Below, piece after piece: positions 18,139-26,978 of a DNA stretch of 64,000 bases. Where the stretch lies: positions 744,001 through 808,000 of the forward strand of contig NZ_JAQYUS010000001.1 in the NCBI RefSeq assembly GCF_030686865.1. Direction: 5' to 3'. A model generated the notes under the pieces. It worked only from the letters and a program-made list of their open reading frames with translations, was not told the origin of the DNA and did not search any database. The DNA comes from Kaistella sp. SH40-3. GTDB taxonomy: Bacteria; Bacteroidota; Bacteroidia; Flavobacteriales; Weeksellaceae. The first letter of the stretch is position 1. Each line of letters begins with the position of its first letter. A program made the position numbers and the translations under genes.

Positions 18139-19279
18139 TTTTTAAGAGGTTAGTAATAACTTTTTGTATTTCTTCACCCCAAAAATCCCAATTCAACTCT
18201 TCTTCATATTTTTTTCTGGCATTCAAAGAAAGCTTTTTTATTTGATTCGGATTGCGGAGCAGGACTTCTATTTTATCAGCATATTGCTCTGCATTTGCAT
18301 CTAAAGGTAAAAGGAAACCTGTTTTCTCAGATTCTACTATGGCTTCAACCCCACCAGTATTGGTAGAAATCACGGGTAATCCGTAACTCGCAGCTTCACA
18401 AAAAGAAATCGGAGTGCAATCCGCTCGTGTTGGCATAAACATAAAATGAGAGTGCTGTAAAAAATCAAAAATCTGTTGCGCTTCTGCAGGATTGTTTTTA
18501 TTTAAAAAAGGAATTACATTCATTTCATCCGCAGCTGTAACAGGTGGAATACATCCCACGACTTGAAGTTTTACAGGATAATTTCTTTCGCGTAAAATCT
18601 TGATAGTGTCCAAGGCGATTTGTCCTCCCTTTCGTTCCCATTCCACTCCTAGAAAGAGAAATGTAATTTCGCTACTATAATCTTTTTCTACGATTTCTTC
18701 TGGCGCAATAGAATTTGATCCAAATTTAATGACTTTTACTTTTTCCTTTGGGGTTTTATAAAAATCGATGGCATGCTTCGCTGCCCAATTAGAGGAGAAA
18801 ACTAGTGCGTCAGATTTTTGAAGCGCTAGTCTTTCAATGAATATCGTGGTTTTTTTTGAAAGCCATCCAAATCCACTCATTCCGTCATAATAATTTAAGA
18901 GCTGACGAAAGGTGGCATCATTGAGATAAAGAATAGGTTTGTTTGTTTTTAAAAAAGCAATATCTGTAATCGTTGTTGGCGCAAAAATAACATCTGCATC
19001 GGAAGATTTTAGATTTCTTTGAAGTTTTCGGGAAGCTGAAAAAGCTTTTGCTAAAAAATGATTTGGGTTGAATCCTCGGTTAAATATTTTTCTGTGAAGA
19101 TTTTCAATGGTTAAAAAAAAGCGGGATTCTAAATTGGTGAATCTGTTTACAGGAATCCACTCCACCTCAAAACCTTGTGCCAAAAAAGCTTGGAACATCT
19201 TAAAAATAGTTCCCGACCAAATTTTCTTATCGGTTGGTGGGCCACTACAAAGAAATGCGATTTTAGTTTTTTTTGTCAT
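18128..19279 (-). CDS. GT4-family glycosyltransferase
   Basis: This GT-B enzyme begins KKTKIAFLCSGPPTDKKIWSG and shows FLGVEWERKGG at the start of the donor domain, then PTRADCTPISFCEAASYGLPVISTNTGG with the EX7E-like region. I chose the ATG at 19279 (383 residues). The longer frame from 19354 would run into the upstream GT2 gene and add 25 residues unlike the family. It is 26 bases downstream of that GT2 gene. The likely role is sugar addition in glycan assembly. Confidence 0.87.
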   Translation of the reverse strand: MTKKTKIAFLCSGPPTDKKIWSGTIFKMFQAFLAQGFEVEWIPVNRFTNLESRFFLTIENLHRKIFNRGFNPNHFLAKAFSASRKLQRNLKSSDADVIFAPTTITDIAFLKTNKPILYLNDATFRQLLNYYDGMSGFGWLSKKTTIFIERLALQKSDALVFSSNWAAKHAIDFYKTPKEKVKVIKFGSNSIAPEEIVEKDYSSEITFLFLGVEWERKGGQIALDTIKILRERNYPVKLQVVGCIPPVTAADEMNVIPFLNKNNPAEAQQIFDFLQHSHFMFMPTRADCTPISFCEAASYGLPVISTNTGGVEAIVESEKTGFLLPLDANAEQYADKIEVLLRNPNQIKKLSLNARKKYEEELNWDFWGEEIQKVITNLLKTKL

Positions 19280-19305
19280 TTTTAGCGCAATAGAAAATAG
19301 GTAAG

Positions 19306-20190
19306 TTATTTTTTCATCCAGGAATAAATGAAGATCCGGTTTCGCAGCAGCCAAGGTAGAAATTTTAAAGCAGCAAAAAACCTGTTTCCTTTCATTAAAA
19401 TATTAAAATTAATTTTGGAACGGGAGAAAATCAGCCAGTTGGATAGTTTTTTAATTTCTCCGCCGTAGTATTTGCCGATAGTTTCATCCAGTTTATTATG
19501 TTGTAAGTCACGTTTGAAATTGATCTTGCCGGCAGAAAGTCCCGCTTGATGTCTTCTGTACGCTGACATTTTCTTTGGGATGCCATGAAGTTTTCCTAAG
19601 GTCGAAGCGGCTAAAAACAAAACAGTGTCGAAGTATTGTAAATCAGGTTCATGTAAAGTAGCTTTTTTGGCTTCAGATTTTAAAACTTCTGCACGCATCA
19701 TCACTGTTGCCGTATGTACGATCCAGTGTTTATAGATTTCTACCGCTGAATATTCGCGGTCTTCAACTTTCGAAAATAAGGTTTCATTAATTTTTACATC
19801 ATCAGAAATATTAACTGCAGTATGAAAACATAGACTGTAATCTGGATTATTTATTAAGAAATCAATTTGTGTTTGCAGTTTATTGGGATCTGTCCAGTAA
19901 TCATCGCCTTCACAGAATGCCACAAAAGATCCGGTTACCATTTTTAAGGCAGAATAGAAATTGGGAGTTGCTCCAATGTTTTTGGGCTGTCTCACATATT
20001 TCACTTCAAAATTAGAAGGTGTATTTTGAATGATATTTTTTATAACTGAATCTGTTTGGTCTTGCGAATGGTCATCACAAATAATAAGTTCCACATCAGC
20101 ATCTACGACTTGCGAAAAAACACCTTCCAGATTTTGGGAGATGAATTTTTCATGGTTATAAGTAAGGATGATGATTGAGATTTTAGTCAT
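19306..20190 (-). CDS. GT2-family glycosyltransferase
   Basis: This 294-residue GT-A enzyme opens with ISIIILTYNHEKFISQNLEG, then ICDDHSQDQT, and has the metal motif CEGDDYWTDP typical of the GT2 subgroup with FCEGDDYW. PDLQYFDTVLFLA follows. It lies 15 bases downstream of the atypical glycosyltransferase at 20206 on the same strand. Confidence 0.9.
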   Translation of the reverse strand: MTKISIIILTYNHEKFISQNLEGVFSQVVDADVELIICDDHSQDQTDSVIKNIIQNTPSNFEVKYVRQPKNIGATPNFYSALKMVTGSFVAFCEGDDYWTDPNKLQTQIDFLINNPDYSLCFHTAVNISDDVKINETLFSKVEDREYSAVEIYKHWIVHTATVMMRAEVLKSEAKKATLHEPDLQYFDTVLFLAASTLGKLHGIPKKMSAYRRHQAGLSAGKINFKRDLQHNKLDETIGKYYGGEIKKLSNWLIFSRSKINFNILMKGNRFFAALKFLPWLLRNRIFIYSWMKK

Positions 20191-20205
20191 GAATTAATAA
20201 GGTGT

Positions 20206-21084
20206 TTAAAAATTCCTATTTTCTTTTTTTTCGTAGCCTGCGAAAGATTTCCCCTCCTTGTCTAAGGCCCAAGAGGCTGATTTGTTGACCGTTGCAAAAT
20301 AGAATTTATTTTCTTCCGATAAATGTTCTGTGTTAAGATACCATCCTCCGTGTGTTGCGCTGTAATCACCGGCTATGCGAAGTCCTTTTAAAAAATCGAT
20401 GTTGGTAAATTGCAGTCCGTACTGTGGTTTATAAAGCGCAAAAGTAGTATCGATTGTGGTAAGGTATCCGTTTGGTTCAACTTGATTTTGCCAAAATAGT
20501 TTTTCCCAAGTCAGCACTTTTTCTTTTAGTTTGAAATGGTCGGGAATATTATCAATTCGCAACGCAAAACCTATTTTGGTGACTTTAGAAAAATATTGAT
20601 CTAATTTTTTCATCATTTCATCAGCAAAATTATCTGGGAGATTATTATTGGGAACGATATCAGAATCGGTAAGGAAATAATAACCTTTGCCATATTTTTC
20701 TAATAAATGCGGTACTTTAAATAAAACCTGATGGCCATAATTTTGAACCAAATATTCAATTTTTATTTTATCTTCGATTTTTTTATAATAATCTAAAAGT
20801 GGAGGATAGGTAGATTTGTTATCCAGAATAATGATGTTCTCAAATTTTCTTTCGATTAAAAAATTGATGAGCTGTTCCAGATAAAAAAGTTGGTTAAAGT
20901 TAATAATGAGAACGGGAATAGACTTTATGTTTTCTCTTTGTGAGATGATTAAAGAATCGTTTTGAAGGAGTTTGTTATATTGCTTTTTTGCTTTAATGTT
21001 TTCATAATGCGCCTCTAATTTCCACCAAATTTTTTTGAGAGATTTTATAAAATTGATATAGTTTCTTTGAAAAGGGTAAGTCAT
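20206..21084 (-). CDS. Atypical glycosyltransferase (GT-A-like, DSD motif)
   Basis: This 292-residue protein has a basic helical N-terminus of about 50 residues, then a GT-A-like core: SIPVLIINFNQLFYLEQLI, IIILDNKSTYPP, and YFLTDSDIVP as the DXD motif. Later it has LRIAGDYSATHGGWYL. The spacing differs from standard GT2 enzymes, and the middle looks like a family that I cannot name. It is probably a glycosyltransferase because of the DSD motif and its neighbours on both sides. Confidence 0.72.
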   Translation of the reverse strand: MTYPFQRNYINFIKSLKKIWWKLEAHYENIKAKKQYNKLLQNDSLIISQRENIKSIPVLIINFNQLFYLEQLINFLIERKFENIIILDNKSTYPPLLDYYKKIEDKIKIEYLVQNYGHQVLFKVPHLLEKYGKGYYFLTDSDIVPNNNLPDNFADEMMKKLDQYFSKVTKIGFALRIDNIPDHFKLKEKVLTWEKLFWQNQVEPNGYLTTIDTTFALYKPQYGLQFTNIDFLKGLRIAGDYSATHGGWYLNTEHLSEENKFYFATVNKSASWALDKEGKSFAGYEKKENRNF

Positions 21085-21117
21085 TTTATTAATGAAAAAA
21101 GTTTTGCAGGATTAGAA

Positions 21118-22026
21118 TTATTTTATTCTTGCGTTTTTATTTAAGAGATATTTTTGATAAGGAATTTTAAGGATTGTATACCAATGTTTCGTTTTGAGGT
21201 AAATTCGTGAAAAATTTAATTTGGTGGGATATTTATTTTTCCATGTTAGATAAAGGTAATCGTCAAATTCCTTAATAAGTTCTTCTTTTTTTAGTAAATA
21301 GGAATACTTGTTTAAAATAATTTCTAGATATTCGTGTTTTGCCTTTTTCTTTTCTGCGTCATTATTGGTTAATGAAGAGATGTTAAGTGAAGACATCCGT
21401 ACATAAACCTTTGCTTCGTTTATAAAGATAATTCCTTTGCCTTCGCTAAATTCAAGGACGGCCAAATCATCAGAATACCAAGCAAGCGGAAAAGGTTTAA
21501 ATTTATATTTGTGATACGTTTTTGTTCTGAAAATATGTTCGGACAAGCTGCTTCTGTGTTTCTCTAAATATTTACTTCGCCAGATTAATTTCGAGGAAGA
21601 TATTTTTGCATAATTTGTGAATTCATTTGTCGTTTCGCTAGTCTCATTAATGAAGCACTGGCTGATTTTTATAACATTGGAGTGATGTGAATCTGCTAAA
21701 TGAAGGTTTTTGTAAAATTCCTCTACAAAATTATTAGAAATTAAATCATCGTCTCCTAATATTTGAAACCAATCTTCCGTTATATTTTCTAAAATTCTTT
21801 CCCACTGCAAAGCGAGGTTTTTACCGCCTAAATTTTCTTTATAATCAAAATAATGATAGTCTCCTTCTTTGAAATATTTTTCAATAAGTGGTAAGGGATC
21901 ATCAGGACTTGCGTCATTGCCGATATATAAAGTGAAATTTCTGTTGGTTTGAGTTACAACAGATTTTAAGGTTTCTTCAAAAAAATCTATTTTGTAGAAA
22001 GGAATTATGATGGCAAAATCACTCAT
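21118..22026 (-). CDS. GT2-family glycosyltransferase
   Basis: This 302-residue GT-A enzyme has FAIIIPFYKIDFFEETLKS, GNDASPDDP and the metal motif QILGDDDLIS. It ends in a Lys/Tyr-rich basic tail, as in enzymes peripherally bound to the inner membrane. Its start overlaps the stop of the upstream GT2 gene by 4 bases (ATGA), so the two are translationally coupled. Confidence 0.88.
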   Translation of the reverse strand: MSDFAIIIPFYKIDFFEETLKSVVTQTNRNFTLYIGNDASPDDPLPLIEKYFKEGDYHYFDYKENLGGKNLALQWERILENITEDWFQILGDDDLISNNFVEEFYKNLHLADSHHSNVIKISQCFINETSETTNEFTNYAKISSSKLIWRSKYLEKHRSSLSEHIFRTKTYHKYKFKPFPLAWYSDDLAVLEFSEGKGIIFINEAKVYVRMSSLNISSLTNNDAEKKKAKHEYLEIILNKYSYLLKKEELIKEFDDYLYLTWKNKYPTKLNFSRIYLKTKHWYTILKIPYQKYLLNKNARIK

Positions 22027-22889
22027 GGAAATATTCGATATCTAAGTGCAACTAATCTCTTAAGTAGAGGATATCTTTGTTTTAGATGATTTTTTATATT
22101 TTTGGAACCAATGTAGAATAATAAATCGTTGTGAAGAATTTTTGAAATAAATTGTTCTTCATTTAAATTATTTAAATAATTTTGATTGGAAGTTTGTTCT
22201 GAATGATACCGGAACTTAACTATTTTTTCTGGAATAATGCCAATGTCGTATTTAGCCAAAACCCTCAACCAATAAACATAATCTAAAGCTTGTTTTAAAT
22301 TCGAATCAAAACGTCCTACTTTTTTAAAAACATTTTTTGTAAATAAACTTACACAAGGCTCCCCAACAATATTATTAACTAAATATCTGTCATAATTTAA
22401 GTTTTTCAAATTCTTTTTTGAAAATATATAAAACTCATCGGTAGGAATTCCTGCTGGTTTCTGTAAATCATTAAAGTCATTAAACCAAGAGCCTTCTGTA
22501 ACCAATTGCGATTCTGCATTAATAATGTTTCTTTTGCTTACTACAGCCTGCAAATTATACTGTGCTAAATATTGCATCATCACTTCTACACAATTTTTTT
22601 CTAAAATATCATCTTGAAATAAAAACTTAATGTAATCACCGTTAGATTTTTCAATTGTATTGTTCCAATTTTCTCCAATACCAGATTGCGTGTGGGAATG
22701 TATGAAAACCGGAAAATCTACTTCAGATTTAAATTGTTCGCAGATTTCTAATGTTTTATCTTTAGATTGGTTATCAGAAACAATGACTTCAATATTTTTG
22801 TAAGTCTGTGCTTTTACAGAATCTAAGGCTTCCTGCAAATATTTTTCGCCGTTGTAAGTTGGAATGCAGATAGAGACTAGTTTTTCCAT
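22023..22889 (-). CDS. GT2-family glycosyltransferase
   Basis: This 288-residue GT-A enzyme starts LVSICIPTYNGEKYLQEALDS, then VSDNQSKDKT, with the metal motif LFQDDILE. LKQALDYVYWLRVL supplies the downstream acidic motif. It is coupled by a 4-base overlap to the next GT2 gene and follows the FkbM methyltransferase gene by 56 bases. Confidence 0.9.
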   Translation of the reverse strand: MEKLVSICIPTYNGEKYLQEALDSVKAQTYKNIEVIVSDNQSKDKTLEICEQFKSEVDFPVFIHSHTQSGIGENWNNTIEKSNGDYIKFLFQDDILEKNCVEVMMQYLAQYNLQAVVSKRNIINAESQLVTEGSWFNDFNDLQKPAGIPTDEFYIFSKKNLKNLNYDRYLVNNIVGEPCVSLFTKNVFKKVGRFDSNLKQALDYVYWLRVLAKYDIGIIPEKIVKFRYHSEQTSNQNYLNNLNEEQFISKILHNDLLFYIGSKNIKNHLKQRYPLLKRLVALRYRIFP

Positions 22890-22945
22890 AAATTTTCAAT
22901 TATGTTTTATACTAGGAATATAAATTATTCTAGTAAAAACTTAGA

Positions 22946-23788
22946 CTAATAAATTTTCCGATAGCAAAATATATTTAACTGTTGATTAAAGTTTGATGGT
23001 GTTTCATTGCAAAACGGAAATTTCAGTGTATTTCCTGCTACTCTTATATAATATTCAAACCCTTGTTTTTTTAAAAGAGTTAATATCTCGCCTAGATTTT
23101 GTGGCTCATTTAATAATCCGTGATATTCTAAAAAGAGATTTTTAACGTTCCCCAAATGATTGGCGATGTCAAATATGACCGTGTTTTCAGCCCCTTCGAT
23201 GTCTATTTTAAGAAAGTCGACTGGTTCTAGCAGATATTTTTTTAAATTGATTGCCTGCACTTTTATAACATTGTTTTTTTTGCCAAAATCAACCACTGAA
23301 GATCCTGCTAAAGCACCTTCTGAAAAGAAAGAAAGTTCGGTGTCATCTATCCAAACCGCCTCTTTTTTTATGGTGATATCATTAAATGTATTGCGGGTGA
23401 ATATGTTTTCTTTTAAAATATTGAAAATTTTTTCGTCAGGTTCAAATGCTAATATTTTTGATTTTGGGAAAAGTTTTTTAAAGTACATTATGCTCAATCC
23501 AATATTTGCTCCGCAGTCTATAATATAAGGATTGTCAATGTCGGATTTAAATCTGTAGACTTCTTCTTCAAACAATTCATCCACGGAATGAATAAATGAG
23601 GAGCCGTGAGAAAAACGGAAAGGCTTTCCAAAGAAATTTACTTCTCCGTCTGTAAAATCGGGATAGTGCAATGCTCGTTCTTTATCAGCTGGTGACAGAC
23701 CTGTTTTGGGGTTTTGTAGAAACTGAACATTTTCTTTATACCGCTCTTGCTTATAAAGTTGGTGTAATTTTTTTAATTTATTAATCAT
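22946..23788 (-). CDS. FkbM-family SAM-dependent methyltransferase
   Basis: This 280-residue protein carries a class I methyltransferase fold. Motif I is IIDCGANIGLS (residues 89-99), AFEPDEKIFNILKENI holds the acidic SAM ribose ligand, and FLKIDIEGAE is the FkbM hallmark. It likely O-methylates a sugar of the glycan; methyl caps commonly end chain growth in ABC-exported polysaccharides (established for some O antigens), and the gene overlaps wzt by 4 bases, which fits that idea (inference). The substrate is unknown. Confidence 0.88.
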   Translation of the reverse strand: MINKLKKLHQLYKQERYKENVQFLQNPKTGLSPADKERALHYPDFTDGEVNFFGKPFRFSHGSSFIHSVDELFEEEVYRFKSDIDNPYIIDCGANIGLSIMYFKKLFPKSKILAFEPDEKIFNILKENIFTRNTFNDITIKKEAVWIDDTELSFFSEGALAGSSVVDFGKKNNVIKVQAINLKKYLLEPVDFLKIDIEGAENTVIFDIANHLGNVKNLFLEYHGLLNEPQNLGEILTLLKKQGFEYYIRVAGNTLKFPFCNETPSNFNQQLNIFCYRKIY

Positions 23789-25017
23789 TTTTCATTCCAT
23801 TTATATCGTCCGAAAACAGAGCCATAATCATATTCACCATGTTTTGAAAGGTAGGAGGCGGAATCAGTTACTATAAATTTACATACATCTTCCGCTACAT
23901 CAAGCTGAGCAACTTTTGGTTGATTAATGAAAGCGTGTATGGAATATTTTCCTCTCACCAGAGATCGAGGATCTATTGTTAGAGTCATCAAGTCATTGAC
24001 AGATTGCCGCTCACAGGAGAAAACTCTTCTTTTTCTGGAATCCAGTATGGTGACGAAAAAACTACAGTTCGGCGGAGTTTCATTCATGCAGATGTTAAAT
24101 TTAAAATTGATAGGTTCGTCATAGGAATATTCCTTTGAAACTGTACCATCGTTTTTTACAACCTCAATTTGTTTGATAAACATTTTTTTTCCTGAAGTAT
24201 CTTTATTGTTAAAATAAATAACTTCATCGTTATCAGCATTAAGATAAGTGGAAACAGTTTCTCTAATTTTACCTGTATATTCTACAAGACCTTGATGAAG
24301 AAGAATTCCGGTATTGCAAAGTTGTGACACCGCATTAAGGTCATGACTCACAAACAAAACCGTCCTTCCTTCTCCCTTACTCACGTCGCCCATTTTTCCC
24401 AAACATTTTTTCTGAAACTCAGCATCTCCAACGGCAAGAACTTCATCAACAATCAGAATTTCAGATTCCAAATGTGCGGCAACAGCAAATGCTAAACGAA
24501 CATACATTCCGGAAGAGTATCTTTTTACCGGCGTATCAATATACCTTTCGACGCCGGAGAAGTCAACAATTTCATCAAATTTGCAGTTGATTTCTTTTCG
24601 GGTCATTCCGAGAATAGCTCCGTTTAAGTAGATGTTTTCTCGACCGGTCATTTCGGGGTGGAAACCAGTGCCTACTTCTAATAAGGAAGCAATTCGGCCA
24701 TTGGTGTAAATTTTTCCGGTGGTTGGTTTGGTAACTTTGCTCAGTAACTTTAACAATGTTGATTTACCAGCGCCATTTCTACCAATGATTCCCACGGCAT
24801 CGCCCTGCTCAATTTCAAAATTAATATCGCGCAAGGACCAAACATATTCACTTTCGCCTTTTGAGGCGCGATCATTGGCTTCTCCGATTTTTAAATAAGG
24901 ATCTTCTTTCCCCCGGACTTGATGCCAGAAGCGATTCAGATCATGCGAAAGTGTACCTGTCCCAACTTGTCCGAGTCGGTATTGTTTTGATATATTTTCT
25001 GCCTTTAATGCAAGCAT
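23785..25017 (-). CDS. wzt: Polysaccharide ABC exporter ATPase with C-terminal glycan-recognition domain (Wzt-like)
   Basis: The nucleotide-binding domain has Walker A GRNGAGKST (residues 79-87), the signature YSSGMYVRLAFA in place of the usual LSGGQ, Walker B ILIVDEVLAVGD, and a switch His in FVSHD. After about residue 265 a beta-rich domain follows, which in Wzt proteins binds the finished, capped glycan. With the Wzm-like permease it exports a complete polysaccharide from cytoplasm to periplasm. At 410 residues it is the length expected for the long, substrate-binding Wzt type. Confidence 0.92.
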   Translation of the reverse strand: MLALKAENISKQYRLGQVGTGTLSHDLNRFWHQVRGKEDPYLKIGEANDRASKGESEYVWSLRDINFEIEQGDAVGIIGRNGAGKSTLLKLLSKVTKPTTGKIYTNGRIASLLEVGTGFHPEMTGRENIYLNGAILGMTRKEINCKFDEIVDFSGVERYIDTPVKRYSSGMYVRLAFAVAAHLESEILIVDEVLAVGDAEFQKKCLGKMGDVSKGEGRTVLFVSHDLNAVSQLCNTGILLHQGLVEYTGKIRETVSTYLNADNDEVIYFNNKDTSGKKMFIKQIEVVKNDGTVSKEYSYDEPINFKFNICMNETPPNCSFFVTILDSRKRRVFSCERQSVNDLMTLTIDPRSLVRGKYSIHAFINQPKVAQLDVAEDVCKFIVTDSASYLSKHGEYDYGSVFGRYKWNEK

Positions 25018-25086
25018 TTTCTTTTATTTAATATTTTTTTCTTCTGTGTTTTTGAACGGTCATACTCATTACCCATTGCTCATAAT

Positions 25087-25935
25087 TTAAACCGTATCCA
25101 TAAAACTTTTCTCGACCTTGTTAAAGGTTACCGTTCCTATAATTAAAAGCGCAATAATAATCCCGGTACTGATGAGCAGCATTTCTACGGTAAATTCTCC
25201 CTGACCCATCCAGCCATATTTAAAACATTCGAAAATTCCGGTAAGTGGATTATAATAAGCCAGTTTTTTCCATACTCCAGTGATGGACGAAACCGGGTAG
25301 ATTACTGGTGTCGCATACATCATTAAACTCACGCCGAAAGTTAGAAGCATTTGCAAATCACGGTATTTAGTCGTTAATGCTGAGAAAATCATCCCAACTC
25401 CTAAAGCAAAAATAGCCATTAATACAATTAAAAAAGGGGTAGCCAAAATCCAGATGTTGGGTTGAATTTGACCTTTTGAAAAGTAAAAAATCCAGACTGC
25501 GAAGAACAGCATAAACTGAACGCCAAATTTCATGAGGTTCGAAATAACAATTGTTATTGGCATGACCAACCGAGGAAAATAAACTTTACCGAAAATAGAG
25601 GCGTTGGCTGTAAATATATTAGATGTTCCTGTTAAGCAAGAGGAGAAGTAGTTCCAAAGCGTTATTCCTGCAAGATAAAATAAAACCTGTGGAATTCCAT
25701 CTGTAGATAATTTTGCAATGTTTCCGAATACAAATACAAAAACAATGGTGGTGAAAATAGGATTGATGAAGAACCAAAGTGGACCTAAAATAGTTTGCTT
25801 AAAACCAGAAACAAAATCCCGTTTTACAAACATATAAACCAAATCCTTGTAGCGCCAGACTTCTTTTAATTTAAGATCAAAAAGAGAGTGTTTAGACTCG
25901 ATGGTTTCTGTCCATTGTTGTTGAGGTTCGCTCAT
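25087..25935 (-). CDS. wzm: Polysaccharide ABC exporter permease (Wzm-like)
   Basis: This 282-residue inner-membrane protein of the ABC-2 family has about six hydrophobic helices. The N-terminal amphipathic segment YMFVKRDFVSGFKQTILGPLW is typical of Wzm/TagG permeases, and YNPLTGIFECFKYGWMG near the C-terminus is the conserved periplasmic motif. It forms the channel for the glycan with the Wzt ATPase encoded 69 bases downstream. Confidence 0.93.
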   Translation of the reverse strand: MSEPQQQWTETIESKHSLFDLKLKEVWRYKDLVYMFVKRDFVSGFKQTILGPLWFFINPIFTTIVFVFVFGNIAKLSTDGIPQVLFYLAGITLWNYFSSCLTGTSNIFTANASIFGKVYFPRLVMPITIVISNLMKFGVQFMLFFAVWIFYFSKGQIQPNIWILATPFLIVLMAIFALGVGMIFSALTTKYRDLQMLLTFGVSLMMYATPVIYPVSSITGVWKKLAYYNPLTGIFECFKYGWMGQGEFTVEMLLISTGIIIALLIIGTVTFNKVEKSFMDTV

Positions 25936-25969
25936 TTGTGTGAATAAATTTATGTAAAATTAAGTTAAA

Positions 25970-26947
25970 TTAATCAATTCTTAAAAATTCCGTTTTGCTC
26001 AATAAAAGTGAAGTCAGCAAGAGCGGAATATACAAACGGATTTCATATAAAATCCCCGTGTAAATACATAAGAATAGATAAGGAAGTGATAGCACATGGA
26101 ATAACAGAATGTGATTAAGTGTTTTTTTATCTTTTGCCAACATCAACGTAAAACTAAAGAATATCAACCAAAATAAAAGTCCTAAAAGATTTTTCGGTTG
26201 GGTAAAGTTTTGTAATAATAAGTTGCCGTCATTTGTCGTGAAGTTTTCGCTTATTAATCTAAGCCCTAAATAGACTACTAAGAAAGATAATCCCAAAACA
26301 ACAATTGGCATTATCGTTTCCTTTTTTAATCCAAATTTTGAATATAATAAAGTTGCAGCCAGTGAAAGTGATAAGGCTGAAGATTCTCTATTAAAGGTAG
26401 AAATAATGATAATTGTGTTTAAAAGAACGAGTATTAAAATTGATTGTTTTTCTAAATATTGAAGAAGAAAATAGAAAAATACCAATATGAAAAAATAACT
26501 CGAAACATCATATGGAACAATTACAAATGTTGATAACGCAATGCAAAATAAAGAGATGGCAACGATTAATAATTTTTCTGAATTGGTCGCAATAAAGTTT
26601 TTTGAGTCTGTAATTAAAACTAGCATTATTGACGAGAGAACCATGAAGAAAGTATTTAAAATATAAAACGATAAATACATCTGGGGTTCTGAATCGGGAT
26701 TGATAAATTTTAATTTGAAAACCTGATAATCAATATTTAAAAATGATAAAAAATCATAGACCCAAACGAAAAAGTAACTGCTTAAAATTCGATATTGGTA
26801 AATTCCAGAATAAAACTGCTCCTGGAAATTCTCGTAATTAATAATGGTAGAAGAGTAAATATTAGCAAACCCGAAATACACAAAGCTATTGACTGTAAAT
26901 GCCAATAGTATTGCGAAAATTATTTTTGAAAGTAGATTTAATTTCAA
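25970..26947 (-). CDS. Polytopic membrane protein of the glycan locus
   Basis: This 325-residue protein has roughly eight to nine hydrophobic segments starting at residue 8. Short charged loops contain YQYRIL (near residue 50), FNRES (near 205) and YEIRLYIPLL close to the C-terminus. The Arg-rich short motifs in loops resemble EpsG/GT-C-type glycan membrane enzymes, but no family signature is decisive. It could be a lipid-linked-sugar transferase or polymerase. It lies between the exporter permease and ugd in the same direction. Confidence 0.7.
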   Translation of the reverse strand: MKLNLLSKIIFAILLAFTVNSFVYFGFANIYSSTIINYENFQEQFYSGIYQYRILSSYFFVWVYDFLSFLNIDYQVFKLKFINPDSEPQMYLSFYILNTFFMVLSSIMLVLITDSKNFIATNSEKLLIVAISLFCIALSTFVIVPYDVSSYFFILVFFYFLLQYLEKQSILILVLLNTIIIISTFNRESSALSLSLAATLLYSKFGLKKETIMPIVVLGLSFLVVYLGLRLISENFTTNDGNLLLQNFTQPKNLLGLLFWLIFFSFTLMLAKDKKTLNHILLFHVLSLPYLFLCIYTGILYEIRLYIPLLLTSLLLSKTEFLRID

Positions 26948-26978
26948 ATTGGGCGGTTTACATAATGTTTCTAAATAA

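Noticed and set aside
19280-19354. Longer N-terminus of the GT4 gene ending at 18128
   Set aside because: The added residues lie inside the upstream GT2 gene and do not resemble the family; the ATG at 19279 fits better.
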